Positions 12,086 to 23,493 of a DNA stretch of 64,000 nt are shown here, one piece after another. The translations under genes and the position numbers were made by a program. Below the pieces are notes generated by a model. That model was given only the letters and a program-made list of their open reading frames with translations, had not been told where the DNA came from and made no database searches. The first letter of the stretch is position 1; each line of letters starts with the position of its first letter. This DNA is from Cordia subcordata (taxonomy: Eukaryota; Streptophyta; Magnoliopsida; Boraginales; Cordiaceae). The stretch spans positions 40,567,501-40,631,500 of the forward strand of contig JAPTOF010000001.1 of the NCBI GenBank assembly GCA_028554755.1. The letters run 5' to 3'.

Positions 12086-15000
12086 ATGGGCACGTCGACC
12101 ACAGCTACACTTTGGCTTACCAACCAACCAAATTCACTTCTCCAAACACCAAACTTGAGCTGCTTTTCCAGAAGCTCCTCAATCACAGTCTCGACTCTCA
12201 AAACTGCTCTCCGTAAGCACGCTTTTTCATCCTCCATATCAATGTCCACTTCCATCAAAGTCAACGCTTCTTCCTTCTCATCTTCTACCACCGGTATGTA
12301 TCATTACGAGTTTTTCTTCCTTTGTTTTTCGGTTAAATATGTTTTTGATTAATGGGGCGTGTATATGTAATGATTTCTATGTAAAAAATTCTCGTGAGTG
12401 GTTCAGTGGTTCTTAACTTAACTTCAAGGAGTCATGAGTAAAAAGTCTTTTGGAAAGGGCTGCCTCACGGTAAGTGTCAATAGTCTAGCTCGACGTGGAC
12501 GTCGGCTCTTAACGGGTGGAATGTAATGATGTCCCACCTAAGAAATTCCACGTGGACGTCGGCTCTTAACGGGTGCAATGTAATGATGTCCCACCTAAGA
12601 AATTCCACGTGGACGTCGGCTCTTAACGGGTGCAATGTAATGATATCCCACCTAAGAAACTCCACTTCCTTGTGACTAGTTTTTAAGTTTAGGAGTACCC
12701 CGCCTTAGTCTTTTGGGATGGGCTCTTCTTTCGAGCTTGTTAGTCTTTTAGATGGGCTCTTCTTTCGAGCTTAAGTTGTTACAATATTATTATCTTGTCT
12801 CAAGTGCTGTATGCGAATTTGATGTTTGTGATTGAATGTGTGTAGAATTGGAGGGTGTTGCTAGCAGAAGAGTCGGGGCTAATGATTTGCTCATTGTTGG
12901 ACCTGGTGTCCTAGGCCGCTTGGTTGCTGGAAAATGGCGGGAGGTAGTTAATTTTTCAAGAATTATTTTTTAGAAAAATTTACGTCGTTATACATTTTAC
13001 TCGGTTGAATACTTGACCTCGTGTTCAAAGTTTAATGACACAGTACTAGTAATAGTTTGTTATTCAGTTTAACTGACCCAAAATGTTTTAAGACCGCAGT
13101 GAAATGTTGATGGTAGTAACTGACTTGAAATGTTTCAGACCATATTGGAATGTTGATGGTAGTAGAGAACCTAGTGTGATTGCTAACCATCAAATCAACT
13201 GGCACAAAGTACTTTAAGCCCATGTGTGTAGAATTAGAGAATCCGATGTGGAAACTAATTGGTTGAACTATTGAACAGCCTAAAATTTTTAAACCAGTGG
13301 TCATATTTGTAGAGTGCCTATTACGACGACAAGTTTGTTGCGAAACTAATTGACCTGGATTGCTTAAGGCCTGTGTTAATAGGAGCGAAAAACCTGGTAC
13401 TGCTACTAGCCTATCACCCAATCTATCCCCCAAAGTATTTAAGCTCCCGTTGATAGTAGTAAAGGACTTATTATTACAACTATGCTGCCATGCTATCAAC
13501 TAACACAAATAACTTAAGCCTGTTTTAATGGGAGCAGAGCCTGATGTGAGTATTAGCATGTTATTGTTATCTATCAATTAAACATGTTGATATCAGAAGA
13601 GAAATTGTTATGACAATTAGTCTATCATCTTATCCATTTTTACAAAATGCTTGAGCCTGTGTTAATATATAGAGAACCTAAGCCATTAGCCTATCACCCA
13701 ATGAATGACCTGGAATGCTTATCCGAATTACCGTATACCAATCTCCAACATAATATAGAACCAATGCCAGAGGTGATGTTACACCAAGCAGCAAAAGGGG
13801 CTGCATGTACTTGCCTTTCCAGTCTCCATACGGGAGGCTTGGCACTAGATATGAACATGAACTTGTGTGTCAATTTCATACCGCACAACTTTTAGTGCTT
13901 GAAACTGAAGAGGTGGAACCTGACTTCAGTAATCACATCTATTCTTGGTGGGTTTACTATACTGGAAATGAATTTATGGACTCCTTGGTTGTGGGACTTT
14001 CAAATGGTCGTTTCTGTAAGATTGGAATATATTATCTTTTTGCCAGCTCTGCAATGTTTGTCCGTTGTAGACATTGGCAGATCTACAGGCACATATGGGG
14101 GGTCAATGATCAATTGACCCCTCTTTTTTCCTTAAAAAAATAATATACACCATAGAATTTTTTCAAAAAAATAGTATAAACTATAAAAAAATTTTAATTG
14201 ACCCCATTTGAATATTTTTATTGAACCATCTTAATTAAAAATAATAATATTGTTAAAGAAAAACTCTTCTATATTTAACGTAATGGAGTCCTAGCAATTA
14301 ATGCTCAAAATAAGTTAAAGCATTCATTTAGGAAAAGAAAAAAATAAATTTCTTTTGATAAATATTTAGGTAGTCGCACATCGCTTTTCGACCTTTAGCA
14401 CGCCATTGATGTCAAAACTTTTTTTGCATTTCCTTTTCTCAAAATTAACTTATTAATTTGATATTGACCCCGGTTAAAAAAATATTTCTAGCTCCGCCAC
14501 TGATTGTAGAACTGCACATTGTTAATGATTCTCTGGTCTGCAGGAACATCCTGGGTGTCAAATTTTTGGACAGACAGTAACTGCTGATCACCATGACGAA
14601 TTGATCAAAATGGGGATACACCCATCTCTGAAGGGATCCCAAATGGATTATAAGTTTCCTTATGTGATCTTTTGTGCACCACCATCTCAGACAACAGACT
14701 ATCCCGGTGATGTGAGGTAGGCATAAGTAGCTGAACCTTGCAAAAGAATTATCGAATTTACTACTTGGTCTGCATGGCTGTCTTGTCCAGGATATTGTTA
14801 AGAAATATCTAGTTTGGCGAAATAATCCATCCTGTTGCAGTAATAAGAAAGATCACAAGAATTTGTGAACATTTTACAATAAAAGGAAAAGTATCCAGTG
14901 TGATGAGTTTTCTTCTGGCAAAAAATATGTTTCGATTTGCAAAAAAAGTCCTAGTTTCTGAATGCTTGTGTCTACTTTTACATGCTCATTATCATGGCAG

Positions 15001-16701
15001 AATTTGTCTTTGTGAAATATTGTTCAAGGACAAAGGAGTGTGCACATCCAAGAAGGGTGAGAAGAAAGGAAACTCTAGTAGCCTCAGTCATGGAACTTAA
15101 TTTTGGGACAGAATTTTTGGAACTGGTTGTATGTGAAAATTTAAACATTGGGCATTAAGGTTAAGTTGTACTGTATAGCAGATTATTCGCTGATAATTTC
15201 ATGTATCATTATGCATTGCAAGATTTACTTTATTCTGTTTTTAAGTGATCTTGGGAGTGATCTGCAAAAGTAGTAATAGTTAACTGCTATCTGAACAATG
15301 TTTTTGCTATTGTGTGCAAAACAAATATAAATAGAGAAGCAGCACTGAACTGGAATGGTGAAGGTTCTTTCCTTTTCACATCAAGCTCTGCGCCATATGA
15401 CTGCTTTGATAATGGATCATGTGATGAGGTCCTACATCTAACATTACCATTGTTCTGCTGGTAACATCTTTTAATCTTTTGACGAGAATGCAGAAGAGAT
15501 TTTTGCTGTTAAATTTAAAACAGTACGGCATATTGTGTATGAAGTAAATTTAATATTCTTAGAAGAGAGTTATTTATTTGTTAAGGTTGACTAAGTTTCG
15601 ACTAACATTCTCTTCTTTGGCATATAGGATGGTCCGGTAGTACCAATTGGGAGGAGCCGTAGGACAGATGTTCTCCTGATGGCAGAGAAAGTAGTGCTGG
15701 AAGTTGGCGGTTGTGTCCTTCGATTGGCTGGACTTTACATATCCTTTGGAATGACATTTCTTTTGTGTATTGGGCCATACTTATATTAGATAATCAGTCT
15801 ATTTGTAACATCCGCAATCTCCTTGACTAATAACACAAAGCAGATAGGGGTGCACATGTGTATTGGTTGCATAAGGGCACAGTCGATGTTCGTCCCGACC
15901 ATATCCTCAATCTTATACACTATGAGGTGAGGTTTTGTGATTATAATTTCTTGTTTATAGCATTACCTTCTTTTGATATTCTCATGAGTGGACACAAGTT
16001 AATGCCATGAAAACTATTTAATAGATGCTTTCTTCCTAGCCAGCTAGTAAAAAATTTGTCGTCTTGTAAATTTGACATGAATATTAAGTGTTGCCTCTAA
16101 TAATTGCTTCTGTTATGTCAATAGGATGCAGCTTCACTTTCAGTTACTATCTTGAAGAAGAAATTCCAGAACCGTATCTTCCTGGGTTGTGACAATCATC
16201 CTCTATCGAGGTCATCTAATGAAACAAACCCATCCTTATATAACTTGACCCTTTTTCATGTTTCTTCATTGCTGATTCACTTAATAGTTTCCTACAGGTA
16301 CTCCTCTGCTCTTAATTTTTATGCTTCATCTTTATCTCTTTTCAGGCAGGAAATAATGGATTTGGTCAATAAGAGTGGAAAGTTTAACCAGAAGTTTGAG
16401 GCTTTCACTGGTAATCAGTTCTGTGTATAGACTATACAGCTCAGAATTTTACAAAAACTTAGATTAAAAGTTGTGTTGTACCTGGTGACCCTTCAAATCT
16501 CTCATGTGCTTAACATCCAAAAATTTTATCCCCTTTGAGATGTCCACATTCTTAAGAACTTCCGTAGACTTATCCTTTCTTGGGCTTGCAGGAACTAGTG
16601 ACCCTTTGGGAAAGAAATTAAATAACTCGAAAACTCATACTGAGCTAGGATGGGAGCCAAAATATCCAAGCTTCGCTCAGTTCCTCGGAGTGTCTAACTA
16701 A
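12086..16701 (+). CDS. Chloroplast-targeted atypical SDR / NAD(P)-binding Rossmann-fold protein
   Basis: Nine exons: 12086-12293, 12846-12943, 14544-14716, 15335-15428, 15628-15738, 15837-15926, 16125-16210, 16346-16410 and 16592-16701. They total 1035 nt and give 344 residues. Residues 1-69 are Ser/Thr-rich with few acidic residues, as in plastid transit peptides. The nucleotide-binding loop is IVGPGVLG (G-x-G-x-x-G, residues 88-93). Later conserved stretches are YVIFCAPPSQT, FTSSSAPYD, VLRLAGLYKADRG, LNLIHYEDAA and GWEPKYPSFAQFLG. I recognise it as the plant epimerase/SDR family represented, from memory, by Arabidopsis At1g19690; its substrate is not known to me. All introns are GT-AG except intron 5 (15739-15836), a U12-type AT-AC intron needed to keep KAD before RGAHVYW. 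Intron 2 carries a hAT-like insertion and degenerate repeats, intron 1 a minisatellite. The gene looks intact. Confidence 0.93.
12492..12664. repeat. 57-bp minisatellite, three copies, in SDR intron 1
   Basis: Copies begin at CGTGGACGTCGGCTC near 12494, 12551 and 12608, exactly 57 bp apart and nearly identical. Because 57 is a multiple of three, the minus strand shows a spurious repeating open frame. Confidence 0.95.
13075..13720. repeat. Degenerate tandem repeats in SDR intron 2
   Basis: Loosely repeated phrases (TTTAAGCCTGTGTTAATAG, GAGAACCTGATGTG, AGCCTATCACCCAAT) recur roughly every 100-120 bases. Copies are strongly diverged, so the exact unit is unclear. Confidence 0.6.
14072..14502. 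mobile_element. hAT-like MITE in SDR intron 2
   Basis: The element starts CATTGGCAGATCTACA and ends with the inverse of CAGTGGCGGAGCTAGA (12 of 16 positions agree). It is flanked by GTTGTAGA (14064-14071) and ATTGTAGA (14503-14510), an 8-bp target duplication with one mismatch. Terminal CA...TG and an 8-bp duplication fit the hAT superfamily. At 431 bp it is non-coding. Its right end is only 41 bases from exon 3, within the region where the intron 2 branch site should lie. Confidence 0.8.
15739..15836 (+). other. U12-type AT-AC intron (intron 5 of the SDR gene)
   Basis: The intron begins ATATCCTTT, the exact minor-spliceosome 5' consensus, and ends in AC. TCCTTGAC at 15820-15827 matches the U12 branch-site consensus TCCTTRAC, with the branch A about 10 nt from the 3' end, the usual U12 spacing. 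The 98-bp intron keeps the flanking exons in frame (LAGLY / KADRGAHV). No GT-AG pair here gives the conserved protein. Confidence 0.93.
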
Positions 16702-18141
16702 CTGCCTTTGCTGCTTAACTCTTCCTGGAAATTGTTGGACAAAGATGGACAGAGCAATTAGTTGAAGACAAATTCTCTCCTGAATTACGATATGCGCAGA
16801 TTTGGAATGTATAATTTTCTGCAGATTCATTCTTTAAACCAAATGTCTCCTACAGGATGAACATCAAATAGTCTCTTACTTCATATAGCGCAAGTTGTTT
16901 TCTCGTGTTTGTATAGTCTTTATCCGCATTAACAAATAACTTCAGTGTGAAAATAAATTCTGTCATGCTATTCAAGTATTTCTGAAAGTTATATGGCTGC
17001 TTGAGTATTATGCACACTGATGATCAATCCTAGCCTTTATCCCACTATGTGGAGTCGGCTAATTGATCAAGCTATTCACCTCTTCCGAGTTCCGACCTCA
17101 ACTTTACACTCACCAGTCCAATTTCCTCTCCCTCTTCTTGCTTATTTGTTCATTAGTATCATTATTTGGCTTAATATTTTCCTCAGGGAATCAATTGACT
17201 ATCTGCAATATGTGGACAATCTCTGCTCCTCATGTAATGAAGTAGGTTCCATCTTCTGTCGTCCTCCATTTTCAATTTGATGAAAAATCTCTGGGTGTCT
17301 GTTGTTAATACAATAAATAAATACACTAAACTTTTGGATGAGATAGTAACTCTAATATAGTTTTAGAGTGTAGGTCGTGGGTTTGAAACAAACTCTTGCC
17401 TACTTAAAAATATTAAAACTGATATACATGCAGAAGTGAAAGGTCGAAAACAGCTGTCTCCATGTGTAGGAGCGTGTACACATAATAAATAAATATACTA
17501 ATATTTAAATTTTTAGATGAAGCGGTAACTCTAGCAAATGCAACCTTAGCAAGCTAAAAAAAAATTTAGGGTAGCATGATATAAAAAAGTTCTGTTAGGC
17601 GCAAAATTTGGAAAATTTTGGATTTCACATTAACGCGAACTAAGTTTAGAATATTTTGATATGAATATGTACTTGGTCCAACAATCCACTAATTTTCATT
17701 CACAACAACTCAATGATTGCTCTCCTGTGTTAGAAATTCAACACGTTGATCAACTAGACATGTTCCGTTTTTTCCTTCTGACTTTTAACGTAGGAAATAT
17801 TCAAAAGTCATTTTTTTAATAAAAATGATTGTGTACATTGCTCTACAGGTTAAAGGTACAAGAAACAACAAATCAAATAAGAAAGAATTCCAAGTAGAGC
17901 AAATTAACGTTAATCAAATCAAATTGCATAAGAAGAATTCCAAGTAGAGCAAATTAACATTAATCAAATCAAATTGCTTTAATATTTTCCTCAGGGATTA
18001 TGTTTCGATCTGCACTGCGTTTATTATATATCAAATCACGCAGAGTCGCAGATTTAGTCACTTTGTTTCAGTTGCTTGCGGAGACTTTCTTTTGAAAGAG
18101 TCCTCCTTTGCTGTGCCAAGTCTTCAATTCTATTAAAATAG
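16702..18141. other. Intergenic region downstream of the SDR gene
   Basis: The SDR 3'UTR should fill the first 200-300 bases. At 17320-17560 two diverged copies of a phrase with AATAAATACACTAA and GGTAACTCTA follow each other. At 17884-17988 a roughly 54-bp unit containing AATTCCAAGTAGAGCAAATT is directly duplicated. No gene is recognised. Confidence 0.5.
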
Positions 18142-18364
18142 CACTACAAAAGATGTAAGAATAGGTGATGGTTTTTCGTCATAGGTGGTGATTTAAAAAC
18201 ACCTCCTATACATAGGGACAATTTTTAAAGTGTCATTAAAATCACTGCCTAGTTCAGCTGTCACCTATACTAGGAAGTTATTGATAACGGTTTTAAATAA
18301 CTTTTTATGTGAAAAATACAAATTTAAATAAAAAACACCATCTATTTTTAGATTTTTTGTAGTG
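18142..18364. mobile_element. MITE with CACTAC terminal inverted repeats
   Basis: The ends are near-perfect inverted repeats of about 34 bp: CACTACAAAAGATGTAAGAA on the left and, read inward from the right, CACTACAAAAAATCTAAAAA. They continue into A(T)AG(G/A)TG(A/G)TG and then a T run. Ends beginning CACTAC suggest a CACTA (En/Spm)-derived MITE of 223 bp. A target duplication is not clear. Confidence 0.75.
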
Positions 18365-18970
18365 GTAACTCAAATTAAAGCTATGTTTTAAAGACTAATA
18401 TAACAGAATATTACATGCCTCTTTGTGCATGAACAACCGTAAACTGCAGTCTTGACTTCCTTAGCTCTTCCGAAAAATTGAAGTCGGTTTCAGACTTTTT
18501 GGTCCTTTGATTACAAACCAAACTAGAAGAAACCTTATCTCATTAGAGGGACTTTTCAGACTGTTTCATCCTTTAATGAAAACTCAAACTAAACTAAACT
18601 AAACCTCATCTCAATGGATAGAGTTGTTTATATGAATATCCCATTTTTATCATCTCCGTCCAACAAGTTATATTCGTACATAAAAACATTATAGATCCAT
18701 GATTGACCCTAAGCCGGGGTTTCCTCTGACAGTCAACGGGGCATGTTCCATGGTACTTTCTTCTGAACTTTTTTTAGTAGGACAGAGACAGAAAATATTC
18801 GAACATAAAAATAATGATTATGTATATTACTGTCGATCACATGAAATAGAAAGCTGTTGAAATATTGACCATATGGAAGAAAAACTTTAGAAGCATCCTA
18901 ACGAAGAAATTCCCAAAAAAAAAAAAAAAAAAGAAAAGAAAAAGAAAAGAAGTCAAGTTGCTCACTATCA

Positions 18971-18981
18971 TTATATATAAA
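18971..18981 (+). promoter_or_regulatory. TATA box of the microprotein gene
   Basis: TTATATATAAA lies 77 bases upstream of the ATG at 19058, a suitable distance for a short 5'UTR. Confidence 0.6.
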
Positions 18982-19057
18982 GCAAAACCATTCTTGTCAA
19001 ACCCCTCATACATCTTTTGAAAGCAAAGAAAACGCTTATAAGTTTTTGAAACAGCTC

Positions 19058-19201
19058 ATGGGGAAGATCTGTTGCTCAAGCGAGGATGATGGTGGCTTTC
19101 CTTTCCAGGGATTTCTTGTGGTGATTATCATCGCTCTTGTGCTCATGGCTGTTTGCATCCGACCACAAAGGCGACGTGTTTGCTACGTGCACCGTTGTTG
19201 A
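19058..19201 (+). CDS. 47-residue single-pass membrane microprotein
   Basis: A short intronless frame preceded by a TATA box. The N terminus MGKICCSS has Gly2 and Cys5-Cys6, a plausible N-myristoylation plus S-acylation signal. An acidic EDD follows, then a single hydrophobic helix at about residues 19-34 (FLVVIIIALVLMAVCI). The tail is strongly basic with further Cys (RPQRRRVCYVHRC). The positive-inside pattern and Cys-rich ends suggest a small plasma-membrane or endomembrane protein. I cannot assign a family with certainty. Support for it being real is the promoter context, the structured composition and the low codon noise compared with the surrounding AT-rich DNA; it is too short to be certain. 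Confidence 0.6.
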   Translation: MGKICCSSEDDGGFPFQGFLVVIIIALVLMAVCIRPQRRRVCYVHRC

Positions 19202-19402
19202 AACAAAATTTTCTAGTGGTATTTAACTCTTTTTTTCAGCATTCTCTTGTATCTTTCGAGTTTCTTTTTATCATCATGGTCTGGATATGATCGATTCGTA
19301 GCAAATTTAACGCATTTTTCACCTTATCATAGCGTGTATGCATTGAGTTTGTGTGTACTGTGTGTTGAAAAGATGTAATTTTTCTTGAATCTTTGCGCGC
19401 AT

Positions 19403-19860
19403 ACTCCCCACTCCCTCTCTTTCCTGAATCCGTGCGGATCAGAGTTATGTGTATCGAATTGTCCTTTTATTTTTGGAGCCCTTGCCGTCTGCTAAATTTC
19501 GTGGTGAAAGGGCATTCCAGGTGACTTAAGTCCGAAACTCCAAACCATTTGGAGACTCCCCACTCCCTCTCTTTTCCGATCGAGTCCCAATCATGACAGA
19601 GTTACGTGTACCAAACTGCCTTTTATTTACACGTATCAAACTACCTTTTATTTCGTGCCTTTTACGCTTGCTAAGTTTCATAGTGAAGTGACATGAGTCC
19701 AAACTCTAAACCATTTAATTTGTATACTCCTCACTCCCACTCTTTTCCCGATCTGAGTGCCAAGGATAATAGAGTTATGTGTATCGAACTGTCTTTTATT
19801 TCGTGCCATTTTCACTCGCTAAATTTCAAGGTCAAGAGGCATTCTGAGTGACCGACGAGT
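19403..19860. repeat. Three tandem copies of a roughly 150-170-bp unit
   Basis: Copies start at CTCCCCACTCCCTCTC (19403 and 19554) and CTCCTCACTCCCACTC (about 19725). Each runs through AGAGTTATGTGTATCGAA and TTTTATTTCGTGCC to a CTCCAAACCATTT phrase. The copies are moderately diverged. They lie downstream of the microprotein gene and do not look coding. Confidence 0.85.
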
Positions 19861-20670
19861 AGATAACATATCACAAAAGTTAAGTCTTCGTCACTTCATT
19901 TCATGGTTACTATCTAGGTTTACTCTTCAGAAGTCACAAGGTTATGAACAAGATAAAGAACTAGTGAGCTTATGATGCACAGTACATAAGGAAAAAAATA
20001 ATAATAATTGATGGAAGGTATAGGTTTAATTAAAAAAAAATTTTTGATGGAAGGTATAGGTTTAATAAACTATTGAAGGTTGTACAAATAATGCATACCA
20101 CACTTAAAACTGCAGAAAGCAAACAAGGCTAATAAACTTCATTAATCAAAGATGTGGACGTGCCAACATTTTATGGTCCCCTCTCCTACGCTACATAACA
20201 TGGAGGGCTGCTAACGTTCAAGAATGAGTCTCTTTGCTAATGTTGAATAATATTGCCAACGAAGCAATGTACGCGGACACGGTTGGTACATAACTAATAT
20301 TAATGGCACACAATTATTGGAAGTTAGAACGTGGATAGATGCTTGAAGAAGAATCAAGGAGGAACAGGGGTTGGTGGCCCCTCCAAGATGAGCTCAGTCA
20401 ATGCCAGACTGGTTTTGAGATGAACGTTAGTACGACTTTTGATAGTAAAGTCGAAGTTTTTGCTTTATGAGAAAGTCTACATTTGATAGAAGTGAAAGAG
20501 ATTGTGTTCCTTATTATTAAAATTGATTCTTTTACCGCTTTTAATTTGCTAAATAAACCTATTCATGTTTTAGCACAATAAGGCCTCTCCTTGAGGACTA
20601 TAAGGGCATTTTGATAAAAAAAAAAAAAAGTCAACTATCATTTGATATATATGTATTGAAAAAGTAATAA
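19861..20670. other. Intergenic region without a supported gene
   Basis: Contains a local duplication of TTTGATGGAAGGTATAGGTT (about 20008 and 20042) and a less AT-rich stretch at 20140-20460. On the minus strand of that stretch an open frame without ATG ends at 20354 in EGPPTPVPP. It may be a gene fragment. Confidence 0.4.
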
Positions 20671-21338
20671 GGGACTGTTCGGCAAATTTAGCTGTTGGAG
20701 TAGTTGATAGCTGTTTGAATAACTGATAGCTGTTGTATTTTAGCTGTTAACGGATAGCTATTTAACTAGCTGATTGAACAAAATGTGTTTTTAGCAGTTA
20801 GATTAGCTAATGAATGTTAAATGACGTACAAGGACATTAATATTATGTTATTATTATTATTGTTATTATGATAATTGTAATTACTACTATTATTATTATA
20901 GGAATAAGATAATATATTTTATAATTAGATATTTATTCTCATAATCATATTTTAATATTAAAGTATAATTAATTTTTTGATAAAACATTTATATCAATAT
21001 TACAAAAATTAATTTTAATAGATTCAAATTTATTTTGTAAAAAAAAAAGGTACTAATAAAACTTATGCTTTTAGTAATGTTGATTATATAGAAATTGAAA
21101 TTCATTTTTATATTATTTTTTTATTTATATTTGTGAAAGAAAAGGTAAAAATATAAAGAGAGATTGAAGAAAAAATAGAAAAATCGAAAAATTCAAAAAG
21201 GGTAGAATTGTAAAAAAAAACATGAAAAAGCTAAAAGCTACTTCAAACGCTAAAATTTTTAGCTTTTGAGAAAACACTAGTTGAAACACTAAAAGCTATC
21301 TAAAAAGCTACTTAAAACGCTAATTTATCGAACAGCAA
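20671..21338. mobile_element. Non-autonomous TIR element, Tourist-like size and TAA duplication
   Basis: The left end GGGACTGTTCGGCAAATTTA matches, with small gaps, the inverse of the right end (CTGTTCGATAAATTAGC read inward). TAA flanks both sides (20668-20670 and 21339-21341). Subterminal regions are rich in AGCTGTT / AAAGCTA words in opposite orientation. No coding capacity. Confidence 0.65.
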
Positions 21339-22410
21339 TAATATAACAAAATAGCATTTTGATCAATCAAAGCACTAAACACTACTTGAAAAATTATTGC
21401 TGAACATGCACTAAGTATATTGATTAATTGACCAATATAGACTTGGATGAATGTCTTGATACTTGAATTCTTAACATGATAAAGAAGTTTCCTCTTAACA
21501 ACTTCATCCACGTCTAGGTTTTTCCATATTTTCATACCGTCTACTACACCTATCTACCAAAAGGTGCCCCGTAAATTGTTTTTTAACATATTCAATACAC
21601 TCTTGACAGCGGAAAAAAAAAATTCCAACTTTTCCCACAACTAAATGTACGAATAACTAAAGCAAATTGAGATATTTTGAGGCAATTGGTTTCGCTGAGG
21701 GAAAATTTTATTTGTTAGACGCATATCTGCAATTAAAGATATGATTGCCATTTAAGATCCACCCACCCAGCAGGTAGCCAGCTGTTCTTGTCTATTCTCG
21801 GAATCGTACGACCAGCAGAAAAATCGATCCTATGTTTTGACATTTTTTTTTTTGTCGGAAATGTTTTGACATTTTTAATTTTCTATATAATGTGTTTTTT
21901 TTTGACGGAATATAATGTGTTTTTTTTTTATTTTGCATTGTGCTACTACTATAATTATTTAAATACAGTAAATATTTGTTCATTATCTCATGACTATTTA
22001 TTTACTGACTTTTATATATGCATCAATTGTTCATTATTCCACAATTATTTATTCATTACTCTCACGCACACAGACAAACAAATACAAATACATCTACATA
22101 TATGCATACTTGAAGGCGAAGGTGAACTTTAATGACAAATTGATCTTGGAGCGTCCAAATATCGCGTGAGAGGTACGGTCACAATTACAACGAGGAGAGG
22201 AAGAGATTAATAGTCACGGGACGACGAGATAATGCCAGAACCTTCGCCGACACGAGGAAGAAGACGACGGACTTGTGAATCGACACCCAGAAGGTTTTCT
22301 TAAACTAGTGCACATTATTACGATTAACGAAGAAAGACAAATTTTATAATAATTTTTATTCGGCATGAAATAACCGTTGGTGTCACCAATAAAACAAAGA
22401 AAAAAAAAGA

Positions 22411-22496
22411 AGAAGAAGAGAGAGGCAAGGGGATAGAAGAATGAAGAAAAGAGAAGAAGAGAGAGGCAAGGGGATAGAAGAATGAAGGGAGAGAAA
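22411..22496. repeat. 41-bp purine-rich tandem duplication
   Basis: AGAGGCAAGGGGATAGAAGA occurs at about 22421 and 22462 within a GA-rich tract. The opposite strand gives long Ser/Leu/Phe-rich open frames that are composition artefacts. Confidence 0.85.
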
Positions 22497-22636
22497 GGAG
22501 AAGAGACAGAGAAAGAGAATGCTGCAAAGTTGTTTGTTCTTCTTTTTTTAACATGAAGGAGCATGATCCTCCGTTTTAAGCACCATGGTATTAGACCATG
22601 GTATAATTTGCGCACTAAATAATTATCTCGTCTTTG

Positions 22637-22882
22637 GAAAACTCTTCCATCAATCGGATTGACATTAGTCTGACTGAAAAATGTTTATTTTTCAAATAAA
22701 AATTCATAAGTCAAGAATAATAATTTGTATTTATGAATTTTTAAAGTTTTTAAACAAAAATTCATAAATCAAGAACAAAAATTTTAAAATAAAAATTTTT
22801 ATTCTTGACCTATAAATTTTTGTTTAAAAACTACAAATCTTTCAATCAAACTGATGTCAGTCCGACCATGGAAGAATTTCCC
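22637..22882. mobile_element. MITE with about 40-bp terminal inverted repeats
   Basis: Left end ...ACTCTTCCATCAATCGGATT and right end read inward ...ATTCTTCCATGGTCGGACT align and continue through GACAT(T/C)AGT(C/T)TGA(C/T)TGAAA. The inside is a second A/T-rich palindrome (AAAAATTCATAA words). It is about 246 bp with no coding. The superfamily is not decided. Confidence 0.7.
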
Positions 22883-23233
22883 GGTCTAAACACCAGAAAC
22901 TTCTAAATTGAATCTTCTAACGAACATATACTTATGTCTTGAGGTCCACATCAGAAAAGACCATTGACTTGGAAGTGGCCTGCAAGACCCTTGCTTTGTG
23001 AGTTATATGCTTTCCCCTCTAACAACACCGTCATTCAAGTCGCCCAACAAAAAACAAAAACATCGTCATTCAAGTTTCTATTGTCTGAAATTTCAATCAT
23101 AAAAAACCGGCGCTTGAAGCGTATCAATGGTTGACTGGAGAAGATGTATATGAACCAAATTGAACCAAGACTCATCCCACTAGATCGGACCGACTAGAAA
23201 GTATACTCGAACATCCAAATTAAACACATATTT

Positions 23234-23493
23234 GCTGCGTTTGAAATAAGCTTATCATAAGATTCTTATCTTATTCATTAAAGAATGATTTATCCTCTAA
23301 TATGTAAAAGAAACAATGACATCTTATCACAAATATCTTATGAAACTGTGTCGTTTTTATCTATCCATCCTTTACTTATTTTTTACAATTATAGATAATA
23401 TATCTTATCACATACATCCTATGAAAACTCAAAATAATCCATACTTTTTTATATAAAAAAGAACTTTATAATAAGGCTTATACCAAACACAGG
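23234..23493. mobile_element. Putative MITE with inverted ends
   Basis: GCTGCGTTTGAAATAAGCTT on the left matches the inverse of the right end, CCTGTGTTTGGTATAAGCC. A related left end (CTGTGTTTGGAACAAGCTT) recurs at about 60103, so the family has more than one copy in the window. Confidence 0.55.

Noticed and set aside
12492..12664. CRISPR-like regularly spaced repeats
   Set aside because: The copies are contiguous with no spacers, and the genome is a plant nuclear one.
12477..12665. Minus-strand open frame with perfect 19-residue repeats
   Set aside because: It is the translation of the 57-bp minisatellite; 57 is divisible by three, so the frame stays open by arithmetic.
22214..22615. Minus-strand Ser/Leu/Phe-rich open frames
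   Set aside because: They are the complement of a GA-rich tandem duplication and show only compositional bias, no domain or splice context.
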